Origin: Flavobacterium sp. HBTb2-11-1
Lineage (GTDB): Bacteria; Bacteroidota; Bacteroidia; Flavobacteriales; Flavobacteriaceae
Assembly: GCF_009826975.1 (NCBI RefSeq)
Contig: NZ_WUMO01000001.1
Location: 62,001 to 126,000, forward strand
Length of the DNA stretch: 64,000 nt
Direction: 5' to 3'
The position numbers and the translations under genes were made by a program. This document shows positions 17,948 through 25,938 of this stretch, one piece after another. The notes under the pieces were generated by a model, which made no database searches, had not been told where the DNA came from, and saw only the letters and a list, made by a program, of their open reading frames with translations. The first letter of the stretch is position 1, and each line of letters begins with the position of its first letter.

Positions 17948-18583
17948 TTATTCTGATTTGAAATAGTTTAACTCTATTTTCAGTTTAATATTCTGATGGA
18001 TGATTTGGATCTTCTCAGCAAAAATATTGTTTTCTGAATTGAAAAGCAGTGTAAATTTTTCTTTTGTTTTGGATGCATGAACAATCTTTTCCAATTTTTG
18101 ATCTTTTTTGGAGATAAAAATATAATTGTCTCGCTTTCCATCTGCCGATTTATAGATGTCACTTGATTCGTTTTCAAATTGCTCTTGAATCGGATATTCT
18201 TTCTTCAAAAGCAATCTGAAATCTTCTTTTAAAGTATTGATCAATATTTTTCTATCTAATTCTGAAACAATAGAATTGACTTTAAAATCGGTTTCTGAGA
18301 TTTCAAAATCCATTAATTTGTTTCCGAATTCGGTTGTAAAAACAATTCGATGAGTGTTGTCTTTTATTTTCTTAGCAATGAAAATTCCAGACAATTCATT
18401 TCCGTAAACAGTTATATTGGTTTTATAAACATAATCGGTTTTTGAATCGGTGAAATACGGAACAGTGTAAGACGTTTTGTCTAATTTTTTGGGCGTATAA
18501 TTTTTGGTGACCGAGCCACAAGAAATTAAAACAATTGCCATAAAGCAATTAATTAGTAAAAACTGAATCGTCGATTTTTGCAT
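17948..18583 (-). CDS. Lipoprotein of the pigment operon, unknown function
   Basis: The 211-residue protein starts with a lipoprotein signal (FMAIVLISCGS, lipid Cys22). The rest is mostly beta strands (KTNITVYGNELSGIFIAKKI, HRIVFTTEFGNKLMDFEIS), as in LolB-like or DUF3261-like lipoproteins that pair with LolA in aryl polyene loci. I cannot confirm that family by eye. Its 5' end overlaps the 3' end of the LolA-like gene by 35 bases in another frame, which implies translational coupling with that carrier and supports a joint role in moving a lipophilic product across the periplasm. Confidence 0.65.
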   Translation of the reverse strand: MQKSTIQFLLINCFMAIVLISCGSVTKNYTPKKLDKTSYTVPYFTDSKTDYVYKTNITVYGNELSGIFIAKKIKDNTHRIVFTTEFGNKLMDFEISETDFKVNSIVSELDRKILINTLKEDFRLLLKKEYPIQEQFENESSDIYKSADGKRDNYIFISKKDQKLEKIVHASKTKEKFTLLFNSENNIFAEKIQIIHQNIKLKIELNYFKSE

Positions 18584-19175
18584 TGATCACTTTATTTTTA
18601 AGTACAATTCTAGTATAATCTTCAGATGATTCTAATAGTTTTACCTGAACAACAGTTGCTTCTTCTTTATCAAAAGTCAGTTCGATTTGTTTGATGTATT
18701 TTTTCAGCGTCGCATCTTTCGGGATAAATTTCGCCAGATTCTGACCTTTCAATTTAAAGTACGAAATCGTAAATTCTTTATCATCAAACATATTGCCGCT
18801 CACACTTCCCACGATCAGTTTATTGATTCGAGCAAAGATTTTACTGTTTCCAATATCAACAGCGCTTTTCTTTCCTTCGTCATTAATTAAAATTTTTCCG
18901 TTTTTGAAAGTAATGCTGTAATTGTATGGTTTCTTATATTGCCATTGAAGTAAAGCAGGCTCTTTAAAAACCATTTTTCCTGAAGTTTCAATGTCTTTTG
19001 ATAAAAAATCTAAATGCTTGTACTGAACAAAATCAGTAGTTAAGGTTTTGATTTTTTTCGCCACTACATTTACATCTTGTTTAAAAGAAGCAATTTCTGC
19101 ATCAGTCATTTTTTGTTCCTGAGCCAACAAACTGCCTGAAATAAATAAAATTAGTATAGCTATTTTAGTTTTCAT
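18549..19175 (-). CDS. LolA-like periplasmic carrier protein
   Basis: The 208-residue protein has a signal peptide (ILILFISGSLLAQE) and the LolA-like unclosed barrel: TLTTDFVQYKHLDFL, ETSGKMVFKEPALLQWQYKKPYNYSI, and LTFDKEEATVVQVKLLES. LolA ferries lipoproteins between membranes, but paralogues inside aryl polyene clusters are thought to carry the pigment. It is the first gene of the run down to 7028; no clear -7 box is visible in front of it. The pigment-carrier role is inferred. Confidence 0.8.
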   Translation of the reverse strand: MKTKIAILILFISGSLLAQEQKMTDAEIASFKQDVNVVAKKIKTLTTDFVQYKHLDFLSKDIETSGKMVFKEPALLQWQYKKPYNYSITFKNGKILINDEGKKSAVDIGNSKIFARINKLIVGSVSGNMFDDKEFTISYFKLKGQNLAKFIPKDATLKKYIKQIELTFDKEEATVVQVKLLESSEDYTRIVLKNKVINAKIDDSVFTN

Positions 19176-19227
19176 GTTTTTTCATTTTTTTGCCACTCCC
19201 AATAACTATTGGGATTAATATTTTTTA

Positions 19228-19366
19228 TTAAACACATAGAAACATAGATTTCATTTTCTTGTGAAAGAACATTGAAAGAAACTAGTTTCTAACACATAGC
19301 TATGTGTGGTTATGCAAGTGAAACGCCTTTTCTGCGTACTGAAAAACTATGTTTCTATGTGTTTAA
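19228..19366. repeat. 139-bp element with perfect 20-bp inverted ends and a central palindrome, copy A
   Basis: TTAAACACATAGAAACATAG (19228-19247) and its exact reverse complement (19347-19366) bracket the 16-bp perfect palindrome ACACATAGCTATGTGT (19292-19307). A second copy with the same architecture lies at 47203-47339. The surrounding 280-base gap between the LolA-like and deacetylase genes holds nothing else I recognise. Confidence 0.85.
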
Positions 19367-19455
19367 ATTAATTACACTAATGGATTAAATTAAGTTTTTT
19401 ATAAAAATCCGTTTTCATCCGTGTCTTTGCGCATGCAAATCCGTTTCATCTGCGT

Positions 19456-20232
19456 TCAATCTCCGTAAGCCTTAAGATTCAAAAGTTCTTCAATCGAAAC
19501 GACTTGATACTTATTTTGCTGTAAAAATTGCAAAAACTGTTCCAAGACCAAAACAGAATGTTCTCCTGTGTCGTGCAAAAGTACGATTCCGCCGGGAGAA
19601 ACACGTTTTTTAATCCGATTCAAAATCAATTCCACATCTGTAGTTCCTCCGTCAAGGGAACGAATATTCCATCCGATAACTTTGTGGCCTGTTACTTTCA
19701 AAGCTCTTCGAATCGAAGGAGTCGTAACTCCATATGGCGGACGAAAAAAGTTAATTTTTTGGGAAGTGAATTTCTCCAGAAGTTCATCTGTTTTCTGAAG
19801 TTCTTCGGTTATTTTTTTCACATTATAAAAATCAAAAAATTTAGAATGAGAATAAGAATGATTTCCAACCAAATGTCCTTCGGAAATTACTTTTTGAAGA
19901 ATTTCAGGATGCGTTTCAATATTTTTTCCAATGCAGAAAAAAGTCGCTTTGGCATTGTATTTTTTCAGAAGCTCTAAAACTTCCAAAGTATAAATGCTCG
20001 GACCGTCATCAAAAGTAAGCGCGATTTTTTTTTCTGTTTCGAACGGATTACTGCAAAATGCTTTTACATGATAATTGGAAGAAATTCGTGCAGAACCAAA
20101 AGCATTTATTCCAATCCAAATTAGAATTATAACAATAAACCATAGAAAATGAATTGCGATGTAAAGATTCAGAAGAAACAATAAAAGCAATAAAAAGATA
20201 AAAAACAGCGATATGTTTTTGTGCGTTATCAT
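19456..20232 (-). CDS. Membrane-anchored NodB-type polysaccharide deacetylase
   Basis: The 258-residue protein has one or two N-terminal membrane helices (about 8-45) and then a NodB domain: ALTFDDGPS (motif 1, Asp75 and Asp76), NHSYSH (motif 2, His125 and His129), FFRPPYGV (motif 3) and VLLHDTGEHS. These metal-dependent enzymes remove acetyl groups from polysaccharides. The cluster makes a lipid-like pigment, so either an acyl or acetyl group on the product is the target or the gene serves the envelope. It overlaps the preceding KS-like gene by 4 bases (translational coupling). Confidence 0.82.
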   Translation of the reverse strand: MITHKNISLFFIFLLLLLFLLNLYIAIHFLWFIVIILIWIGINAFGSARISSNYHVKAFCSNPFETEKKIALTFDDGPSIYTLEVLELLKKYNAKATFFCIGKNIETHPEILQKVISEGHLVGNHSYSHSKFFDFYNVKKITEELQKTDELLEKFTSQKINFFRPPYGVTTPSIRRALKVTGHKVIGWNIRSLDGGTTDVELILNRIKKRVSPGGIVLLHDTGEHSVLVLEQFLQFLQQNKYQVVSIEELLNLKAYGD

Positions 20233-21290
20233 TTTGACAGCAGCGTAAAACTATGGTTTTTTCCGTTTAATTGATTGTATAATAAAATTGTTTTATAATC
20301 TGATTTTTGGATCGCATTTACTTTTACAATTTCTGGAATTTCTTGCGTTTTCAAAACTTTAGCAGCCATCCAAAAAGCAAAAGCAGAAGCCGTATCATAC
20401 TCGCCGCTCAAATGTTTGTAATATAAAACAGGAGTTTGGGCAAACGAATTTTCGGCAAGATTTCTGTAATAATTCTCAAAATCGACATTTCCGTCAAAAC
20501 CTAAAATAAGAGCATCAACGTCTGACATTTCCAAATTATTTGATTTTAAAAAAGAAATAGCAGCTGCTTCAACCTCATTCTCTTCCAAAGTATTTATAAT
20601 AGAAACATCCAGAAGTTCGGCATAAGTGTTTTCTTTTCTTTCGTTTTCTAAAACAAAAAAACTGGCGCCTTCACCATAAACAGCACCGCTGGTTTTAGAA
20701 TTCAAAACATCGTATGGAGCATTATTATCTGCTTTAATACGGCCGTTCAATTTAAAAAGCGAAGTGGTATAATCTCCGTTTTCATCAACGCCGCCCACTA
20801 AAATTGAATTGGCTTCATCTTCTTCAATCTGCATTTTTGCATCAATAAGAGCCGATTCAAAAGAAACTGCACCGTTCACGTAGGTAAAATTATAACCTTT
20901 ACATTGCTGTAAAAGTGCAATCTGCGCTCCAACTGTGTTGTGAGTTGATTGAATAAAAGATGTTGGAGTCAAAAATTCTTCATTATTATCTAAAATGCTT
21001 TTCAGGAATTTTTCAGAATCTTCAATACATCCTAAACCTGTTCCGGTAATAATGGCCTCAACGCTTTCAACATTCGCATCTTTCATAGCCAAAGCCGAAG
21101 CTACGATTCCGTTTTTTACACCTTTTGCCATGCGTCGGCTGGCAGCTGGCGAAATATATTCTTTGTACGATGGCGGAACAATTGCCAGTACATTTTCGTT
21201 ATGATTTACAACAGCTTCTTCCAAAAAAACAGTATCAAATGTTTTTTGAGTCGAAATACAGCCTACTCCATTTATATATGTTTTTTTCAT
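20229..21290 (-). CDS. Chain-length-factor-like ketosynthase homologue without active-site cysteine
   Basis: The 353-residue protein has the KAS I/II fold (STHNTVGAQIALLQQCKGYN) but the nucleophile position reads YVNGAVSFESAL, so Val142 stands where the cysteine should be; the last-domain His remains (KHLSGEYDTASA). This is how a chain length factor differs from its catalytic partner, and the partner lies directly upstream. Together they probably form the KS-CLF pair that builds the aryl polyene. I chose the ATG at 21290 because it overlaps the partner's stop (TAATG) and gives MKKTYINGVGCIS; an upstream in-frame start at 21320 would add ten residues. Confidence 0.8.
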   Translation of the reverse strand: MKKTYINGVGCISTQKTFDTVFLEEAVVNHNENVLAIVPPSYKEYISPAASRRMAKGVKNGIVASALAMKDANVESVEAIITGTGLGCIEDSEKFLKSILDNNEEFLTPTSFIQSTHNTVGAQIALLQQCKGYNFTYVNGAVSFESALIDAKMQIEEDEANSILVGGVDENGDYTTSLFKLNGRIKADNNAPYDVLNSKTSGAVYGEGASFFVLENERKENTYAELLDVSIINTLEENEVEAAAISFLKSNNLEMSDVDALILGFDGNVDFENYYRNLAENSFAQTPVLYYKHLSGEYDTASAFAFWMAAKVLKTQEIPEIVKVNAIQKSDYKTILLYNQLNGKNHSFTLLSK

Positions 21291-22486
21291 TAGCTTTTTG
21301 AAAATATAAGAGTTGAACAATTTCCTCCAAAACCAAAAGAATTGGATAAAACGTGTTCGATGTTTTTATTTTTTAATGAAGTTTGCGGTTTCAAATCAAA
21401 TTCCTCCATCGGAATTTCAAAATTCAAGTTTGGATAAACCACATTATTTTGAATTGCCAAAACACTGTAAACGGCTTCAATCGCAGCAGCTGCCGCTAAA
21501 GTATGTCCTGTAAAAGGTTTTGTAGAACTAAAATCTGGAACTTTTTCATTTTTGTAAATTCTCAGTAAAGCTCTTCCCTCAGACAAATCGTTGTTCGGAG
21601 TTGCGGTTCCGTGCACGTTAATGTAATCAATTTCAGAAGGTTTTAAACCCGAAACGTCAAACGCTTTTTTCATCGCCAAATAAGCGCCGTCTCCATTTTC
21701 TGAAGAAGCAGTTTGGTGAAAAGCGTCGTTTGCATTTCCGTAACCCGAAACTCTTGCCAGCACTTTTTTGTTTTGCTTTTCAACAATTTCATCCGATTCT
21801 AAAACCAAAAATGCAGCAGCTTCTCCAAGATTTAATCCTTTTCTGGTGTTGTCAAAAGGTTTGTTGTAATCGTCAGATAAAATCATTAAAGTCTTGAATC
21901 CGTTGATGGTGAATTTTGCCAAAGCATCGGCTCCACCCACAATTACGCGATCTAGTTTTCCCGTTTTGATTAATCTTGCGCCCAACATAATCGAATTTGC
22001 TGCAGATGAACAAGCCGTAGAAATAGTTGTCACCATTCCTTTTAAACCTAATTCTTCCGCAATTTTTTCGGCAACATCTCCGCCATCGTGGCAAGTGATA
22101 TATTTGGTCAATTCTGGTTTTTCGAAATAATCATAATAATGTCTTTCCGTCATGTCCATTCCGCCCACACTTGTAGCCGAAATAAGTCCCGTTCTAAATT
22201 CATTTATATCGGTAATGCCGGCATTTTCAACAGCTTGTTTTGCTGCCAAAGTGCCAATCATAGCGGTTCTGGAAAAATTATTATCCTCATTTAATTTCAG
22301 TTCTTCGATAAGCTCTTCGTTGGTTTTTTTGATTTCGCCAACTTTAATTATATCTGCGTGAACAGTCGAAATATTTTGAATACGAGAAATACCGATTTTG
22401 TTTTCGGTCAGTGAAATATAATTTTCCTCAACCGAATTGCCAATCGCAGAGATAATTCCCATTCCCGTTATTGCAACACCTTTCAT
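21290..22486 (-). CDS. Beta-ketoacyl-ACP synthase, catalytic partner of the CLF-like protein
   Basis: The 398-residue FabF-like enzyme has the full catalytic set: Cys159 in TISTACSSAANS, His292 in VHGTATPNND, and Lys/His328 in STKPFTGHTLAA. It condenses malonyl-ACP with the growing acyl chain. The downstream gene lacks the cysteine and starts within its stop codon, so the two are made in equal amounts, as expected for a heterodimer. The start MKGVAITGMGIISAIG is the normal FabF N-terminus. The chain it extends (aryl polyene) is inferred from context. Confidence 0.87.
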   Translation of the reverse strand: MKGVAITGMGIISAIGNSVEENYISLTENKIGISRIQNISTVHADIIKVGEIKKTNEELIEELKLNEDNNFSRTAMIGTLAAKQAVENAGITDINEFRTGLISATSVGGMDMTERHYYDYFEKPELTKYITCHDGGDVAEKIAEELGLKGMVTTISTACSSAANSIMLGARLIKTGKLDRVIVGGADALAKFTINGFKTLMILSDDYNKPFDNTRKGLNLGEAAAFLVLESDEIVEKQNKKVLARVSGYGNANDAFHQTASSENGDGAYLAMKKAFDVSGLKPSEIDYINVHGTATPNNDLSEGRALLRIYKNEKVPDFSSTKPFTGHTLAAAAAIEAVYSVLAIQNNVVYPNLNFEIPMEEFDLKPQTSLKNKNIEHVLSNSFGFGGNCSTLIFSKS

Positions 22487-22488
22487 TT

Positions 22489-22625
22489 TTAGACTTCTTA
22501 GATTGTTAGAATTTTAGACTTCTTAGATTTTTTTAGACTGGCTTAGAGTTTTAGATATTAGACTTCTTAGATTTTTGGAAAACATTGTCTAAGAAGTCTA
22601 AAAATCTAAGTGAGTCTAAGAAGTC
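22489..22625. repeat. Clustered direct and inverted copies of TTAGACTTCTTAGATT
   Basis: Three direct copies begin near 22489, 22514 and 22558. Inverted copies follow at 22588-22601 and near 22614. The last direct copy and the first inverted one form a perfect 14-bp stem (22558-22571 / 22588-22601) with a 16-base loop. The array fills the whole gap between an ACP gene and the KS-CLF pair, so it lies within the operon transcript. Confidence 0.8.
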
Positions 22626-22883
22626 TTACTTCGTTCTGTTAGCGCTGATATACGCAGCCATAGTTTCGATAGATTGGAAAATAGCTTTTCCTTCTTTTGG
22701 GTCAACCAATTTAATTCCGTAATCTTTATCTAAAATCACGATCAATTCAAGTGCATCAATCGAGTCTAAACCTAAACCGTCTCCAAACAAAGGATCGTTA
22801 TCAGCAATATCTTCAACTGCGATATCTTCAAGGTTTAAAGTAGTTATGATTTTATTTTTTAATTCTTCTTTTAATGCTTCCAT
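22626..22883 (-). CDS. Acyl carrier protein of the polyene pathway
   Basis: The 85-residue acidic protein has the carrier motif FGDGLGLDSIDALELIV with Ser41 as the phosphopantetheine site. It sits between a KS-like fragment and the KS-CLF pair. A second ACP is encoded at 34331-34585 next to another ketosynthase; the two probably serve different chains (polyene and resorcinol acids) but the sequence does not say which. Confidence 0.88.
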   Translation of the reverse strand: MEALKEELKNKIITTLNLEDIAVEDIADNDPLFGDGLGLDSIDALELIVILDKDYGIKLVDPKEGKAIFQSIETMAAYISANRTK

Positions 22884-22885
22884 GA

Positions 22886-23503
22886 TTATTTATTGTATAA
22901 TGTATTGATTGTTTCGTTTGTATATTTTGTGTTTTCGTTTGCACTTATGATGCAAAGAAACGCTTTATAACTCTCATTAAAAAATTCTACCCAGCCACAT
23001 AAAACAGAATCTGCTTTATTTATGTTTAACAAAATCTCCGAATAGTTCGACAAAAATTCGGCATTGAAAGCATCAAATATAAAAAAAGAATTTTCACTTT
23101 TCAGCTGATGGCGTATACTTATTTCGCCCAAACAAATATTTGGCAGCGTATAAACAAAGACCGCCGGACTTGGATAATAGTTTTCTTTGTCTGAAATGGA
23201 TTCCTGATATTTTACATCGGTATCTAAACTCGAAGATTTATTGGCTAAAACCAAAGCAATATTATTTTCCTGCTCTGTTGAGGTTATCGGACTCAAAAGT
23301 AATTCTGATCCTAAAAAAGCCAGTTTGCTCAAAGCATCCATTTTGAAAAACTTTGGATACTGCATTTCAAAATTACGATAGGCTTGTTTAGAGAAATCTG
23401 CAAAATCGGTTGGTTCAATTTTGAATACAGAAGTTCCGTTCAAAACAATTTCGTTGTTTTGGATGGTGATGTAGGATTGTATGTAGGTTTTGTTTTGAGT
23501 CAT
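22886..23503 (-). CDS. Stand-alone ketosynthase-N-terminal-like protein
   Basis: At 205 residues it is half the size of a ketosynthase and resembles the small beta-ketoacyl-synthase-like family found in aryl polyene clusters (KMDALSKLAFLGSELLL, VFVYTLPNICLGEISIRHQL, NSFFIFDAFNAEFLSNY). No KS nucleophile or catalytic His motif is visible, so it is probably a structural or accessory subunit rather than an enzyme. It is 1 base upstream of the boundary with the SUKH-like gene and 2 bases from the ACP gene. Confidence 0.68.
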   Translation of the reverse strand: MTQNKTYIQSYITIQNNEIVLNGTSVFKIEPTDFADFSKQAYRNFEMQYPKFFKMDALSKLAFLGSELLLSPITSTEQENNIALVLANKSSSLDTDVKYQESISDKENYYPSPAVFVYTLPNICLGEISIRHQLKSENSFFIFDAFNAEFLSNYSEILLNINKADSVLCGWVEFFNESYKAFLCIISANENTKYTNETINTLYNK

Positions 23504-23504
23504 T

Positions 23505-23987
23505 TTATTTTATGTAATCTTCTGCTTGATAAGCATCAATTGGAAAATCTTCTTCTGTTACCGATTTATAAAAGAAAGTCCCAATACTCATTTTTAGATC
23601 AATGTAAACTTTATTTAAATCTTCAATATTTTCTTCTTCCCAAAGAATGTCATGAAAAATATATCCAACACTCATTGTTTTTGTGTTTACAACAATTGGA
23701 TCTCCATTTGCACCTGAACCAATTATAAGTAAATCTTTTTTATAGATTTCTCTGTTCTCTTCTTCGAGATTTTCTATTGTAATTCTATTTACACAATTAA
23801 AATAGATGCTTCCAAAAATGATTTCTTCTCTAAAGGAAAATGTTTTAAAAAAATCTATTAAATCCTTCGATAGATTTAAATTTTCAAGAAATTCAATAGT
23901 TTTATCTGTAATTTTTATAACATCATTTTTGAAATCAAAATCTTGAATTTTTAAAGCTTTTTTAAAAAGGGATTCGTCTAAATTCAT
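23505..23987 (-). CDS. SMI1/KNR4 (SUKH)-like protein
   Basis: The 160-residue acidic protein has the pattern of the SUKH fold: an N-terminal helical part, then FSFREEIIFGSIYFN, and the characteristic strand-turn KDLLIIGSGANGDPIVVNT followed by GYIFHDILWEEE. SUKH proteins are often immunity proteins against secreted toxins, but no toxin lies next to it. Together with the lipoprotein at 24000 it interrupts a run of pigment genes and has no evident role in them, so it may be cargo inserted in the operon. Confidence 0.6.
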   Translation of the reverse strand: MNLDESLFKKALKIQDFDFKNDVIKITDKTIEFLENLNLSKDLIDFFKTFSFREEIIFGSIYFNCVNRITIENLEEENREIYKKDLLIIGSGANGDPIVVNTKTMSVGYIFHDILWEEENIEDLNKVYIDLKMSIGTFFYKSVTEEDFPIDAYQAEDYIK

Positions 23988-23999
23988 AATGTCTGTTTT

Positions 24000-24683
24000 T
24001 TATGAATCCCAAAGATGAATAATTTTATTTACTTTCCATTTTCCAGTTTTATTTTCAATTATGACTAGAAAGCCCCTTCCACATTTTCCACCACCACATG
24101 AAGCGCCAGCTGACAAAATTCCTTTTGTTTTTGCTTTATCAAATTGAATTCTGGACATAAAAACAGTTCCAACAGGTATCAAAGAATTACTTTTATCGTT
24201 TAAGTTCCATTCTTTTTCATGAAGATACTTGGAAGTACTTTCAAAACGAAACTTTTTATTATTCTTAAAAGGTTTTAAATCAAATTTAAATTCGTCGCCT
24301 TCTTTTAAAGTGTCATAAGTAAAGTTTGAAAGATTAACTTCTTTAGAAATCATTTCTGTTTCGAAAGAACTAATCTTTCCAACACGATCATATACACCTA
24401 ATAAGATTCTTTTTTTAATGTTTTTTATGCTGTCTTTATACTGTAAATATTTCTTTAATTCTGCAGCATGTCCTGTGGTATCTATTTTATTTGTTTTAGA
24501 ATTAAATAATGGAGGTGGTGGTCCAAGCATCATTCTTCGATCCATATAAATAGAATCTACAATTTCGACAAAAACACTATTTAAAACCTCTTTTTCAAAT
24601 TCAGATTTAGGCGCTTCTTTCTTCTTACATCCAAAAGATGAAAGAAGAACTAAAGTTATAAATATGAATTTTGATAGTTTCAT
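24000..24683 (-). CDS. Lipoprotein of unknown function with a CGGGKCGRG motif
   Basis: The 227-residue protein has a lipoprotein signal (LVLLSSFGCKKKE, lipid Cys19). A proline-rich stretch (MMLGPPPPLF) and a Cys-Gly cluster (ASCGGGKCGRGFLVII, near residue 200) are the only landmarks; the remainder is strand-rich and ends in GKWKVNKIIHLWDS. I do not recognise a family. It sits 1 base before the end of the ketosynthase gene at 24685 and 12 bases from the SUKH-like gene, and these two look like a pair separate from pigment synthesis. Confidence 0.6.
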   Translation of the reverse strand: MKLSKFIFITLVLLSSFGCKKKEAPKSEFEKEVLNSVFVEIVDSIYMDRRMMLGPPPPLFNSKTNKIDTTGHAAELKKYLQYKDSIKNIKKRILLGVYDRVGKISSFETEMISKEVNLSNFTYDTLKEGDEFKFDLKPFKNNKKFRFESTSKYLHEKEWNLNDKSNSLIPVGTVFMSRIQFDKAKTKGILSAGASCGGGKCGRGFLVIIENKTGKWKVNKIIHLWDS

Positions 24684-24684
24684 G

Positions 24685-25824
24685 TTATTTCACTTTCTCA
24701 AAAACCACAGCCGTATTACAACCCCCAAATCCCGAAGCTGTTTTTAGGAAATATTCAATATTTTTTTCTTCATTTTTTTCAATCACATTGATAGCTTCAC
24801 TAACACCAATTTCATCAAAACCTTTCGATTCAAAAAGTACGTTTTGATTCGCAGATTCTATCGCAATTACCGTTTCCAATAATCCCGAAGCGCCAAGTGT
24901 ATGACCGTAAAATCCTTTCAAACTATTTACAGGAACATTTTGTAAACCTAAACGATTTAGAGCAATCGCTTCCATTTCGTCATTATAAGGAGTTGCAGTT
25001 CCGTGAGCTGAAATATAATCTAATTTGTTGGCTTCAATTTGAGCTTCTTTCAAAGCATTCTGAATACTTCTAAACAAACCTTCACCTGTTCTTGACGGAC
25101 CCGAAATATGATTGGCATCGTTTATCGAACTGTCGCCAATCACTTTTATTTTAGCGTTTTTCGCTTCTGCCGAAACTAAAACAGCTGCAGTTGCTTCGCC
25201 TAAACTTACGCCGGTTCTGTTTTTAGAATAGGGTTTGCAAGGAAGTTCGCTCATCGCTTGGAAAGCATTAAAACCAGACAAAACAAATTCTGAAACTTCG
25301 TCGCCAGCCACTACAAAGACATTGTCGTAAAGTTCAGATTGAATCATTCTTTTGGCAACAGAAACGGCTAAAATTCCAGAAACGCAGGCATTTGAAACGA
25401 CAATTGGCTGAGTTTGGAATCCGAAGAAATCGGCAACGTTTTTTGCCAAAACATCTAAATGTGCGTTGTTAAAACTTTCCTCAGAATCATTTGCCAAAGC
25501 GGTTACATTTCCTTTTGTGGTAGAAAGTATAAAAGCCGTTTTTGAGTTTAATTCTACGTTTGAGTTTTTGATAATTGGTTCCAAAGCCAAAATCATCAAT
25601 TTCTCTAAACGAGAATATTTGGTGTCAGTACTAATTTTTGAAAAAGCGCTGTTTATTTTTTCATCAGAAATAATCGAAGCATAAAAGGGATTTGGCATCA
25701 AAGAAATATCATTATGAAGCTGAATTCCAGAATCTCCATTAAGAATGGCTTCAACATTTGATTCAACATCAAAACCCAAAGGTGTAATGCAATTTGTTTC
25801 TGTGATATATATTTCTCTTAACAT
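24685..25824 (-). CDS. Beta-ketoacyl-ACP synthase
   Basis: The 379-residue FabF-like enzyme keeps the catalytic residues: Cys147 in VSNACVSGILAV, His in SAHGTATPYND and Lys/His in SLKGFYGHTLGASG. It is one of three Cys-containing KAS I/II genes in the locus. The other two are paired with the CLF-like protein and with the second ACP. Its short N-terminus (MLREIYITETNCITPLGF) is normal. It may prime or extend the polyene; the division of labour cannot be read from sequence. Confidence 0.85.
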   Translation of the reverse strand: MLREIYITETNCITPLGFDVESNVEAILNGDSGIQLHNDISLMPNPFYASIISDEKINSAFSKISTDTKYSRLEKLMILALEPIIKNSNVELNSKTAFILSTTKGNVTALANDSEESFNNAHLDVLAKNVADFFGFQTQPIVVSNACVSGILAVSVAKRMIQSELYDNVFVVAGDEVSEFVLSGFNAFQAMSELPCKPYSKNRTGVSLGEATAAVLVSAEAKNAKIKVIGDSSINDANHISGPSRTGEGLFRSIQNALKEAQIEANKLDYISAHGTATPYNDEMEAIALNRLGLQNVPVNSLKGFYGHTLGASGLLETVIAIESANQNVLFESKGFDEIGVSEAINVIEKNEEKNIEYFLKTASGFGGCNTAVVFEKVK

Positions 25825-25842
25825 TTTATGATTCTCAGTTTC

Positions 25843-25926
25843 TCCTGCAAGGTTTTCAAAACCTTGTAGGTTTAATTTTGTAAGTTCTAATATTTATACC
25901 TACAAGGTTTTGAAAACCTTGCAGGA
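25843..25926. repeat. Perfect 29-bp inverted repeat made of nested palindromes
   Basis: TCCTGCAAGGTTTTCAAAAC plus CTTGTAGGT (25843-25871) is the exact reverse complement of 25898-25926, with 26 bases between. Each arm itself contains the palindrome AAGGTTTTCAAAACCTT, so the transcript can fold as one long stem or two small ones. It fills the gap between the thioesterase and ketosynthase genes. Confidence 0.9.
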
Positions 25927-25938
25927 AACGGATTCAGA

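Noticed and set aside
19528..19977. A 149-codon open frame on the plus strand
   Set aside because: It is antisense to the NodB deacetylase, whose three metal and catalytic motifs are intact.
22489..22625. Repeat array considered as a CRISPR
   Set aside because: Copies are irregularly spaced, occur in both directions and there are no cas genes.
23505..24683. SUKH-like gene plus lipoprotein considered as a complete toxin-immunity system
   Set aside because: No polymorphic toxin, Rhs or secretion gene is next to them; only the immunity-like half is visible.
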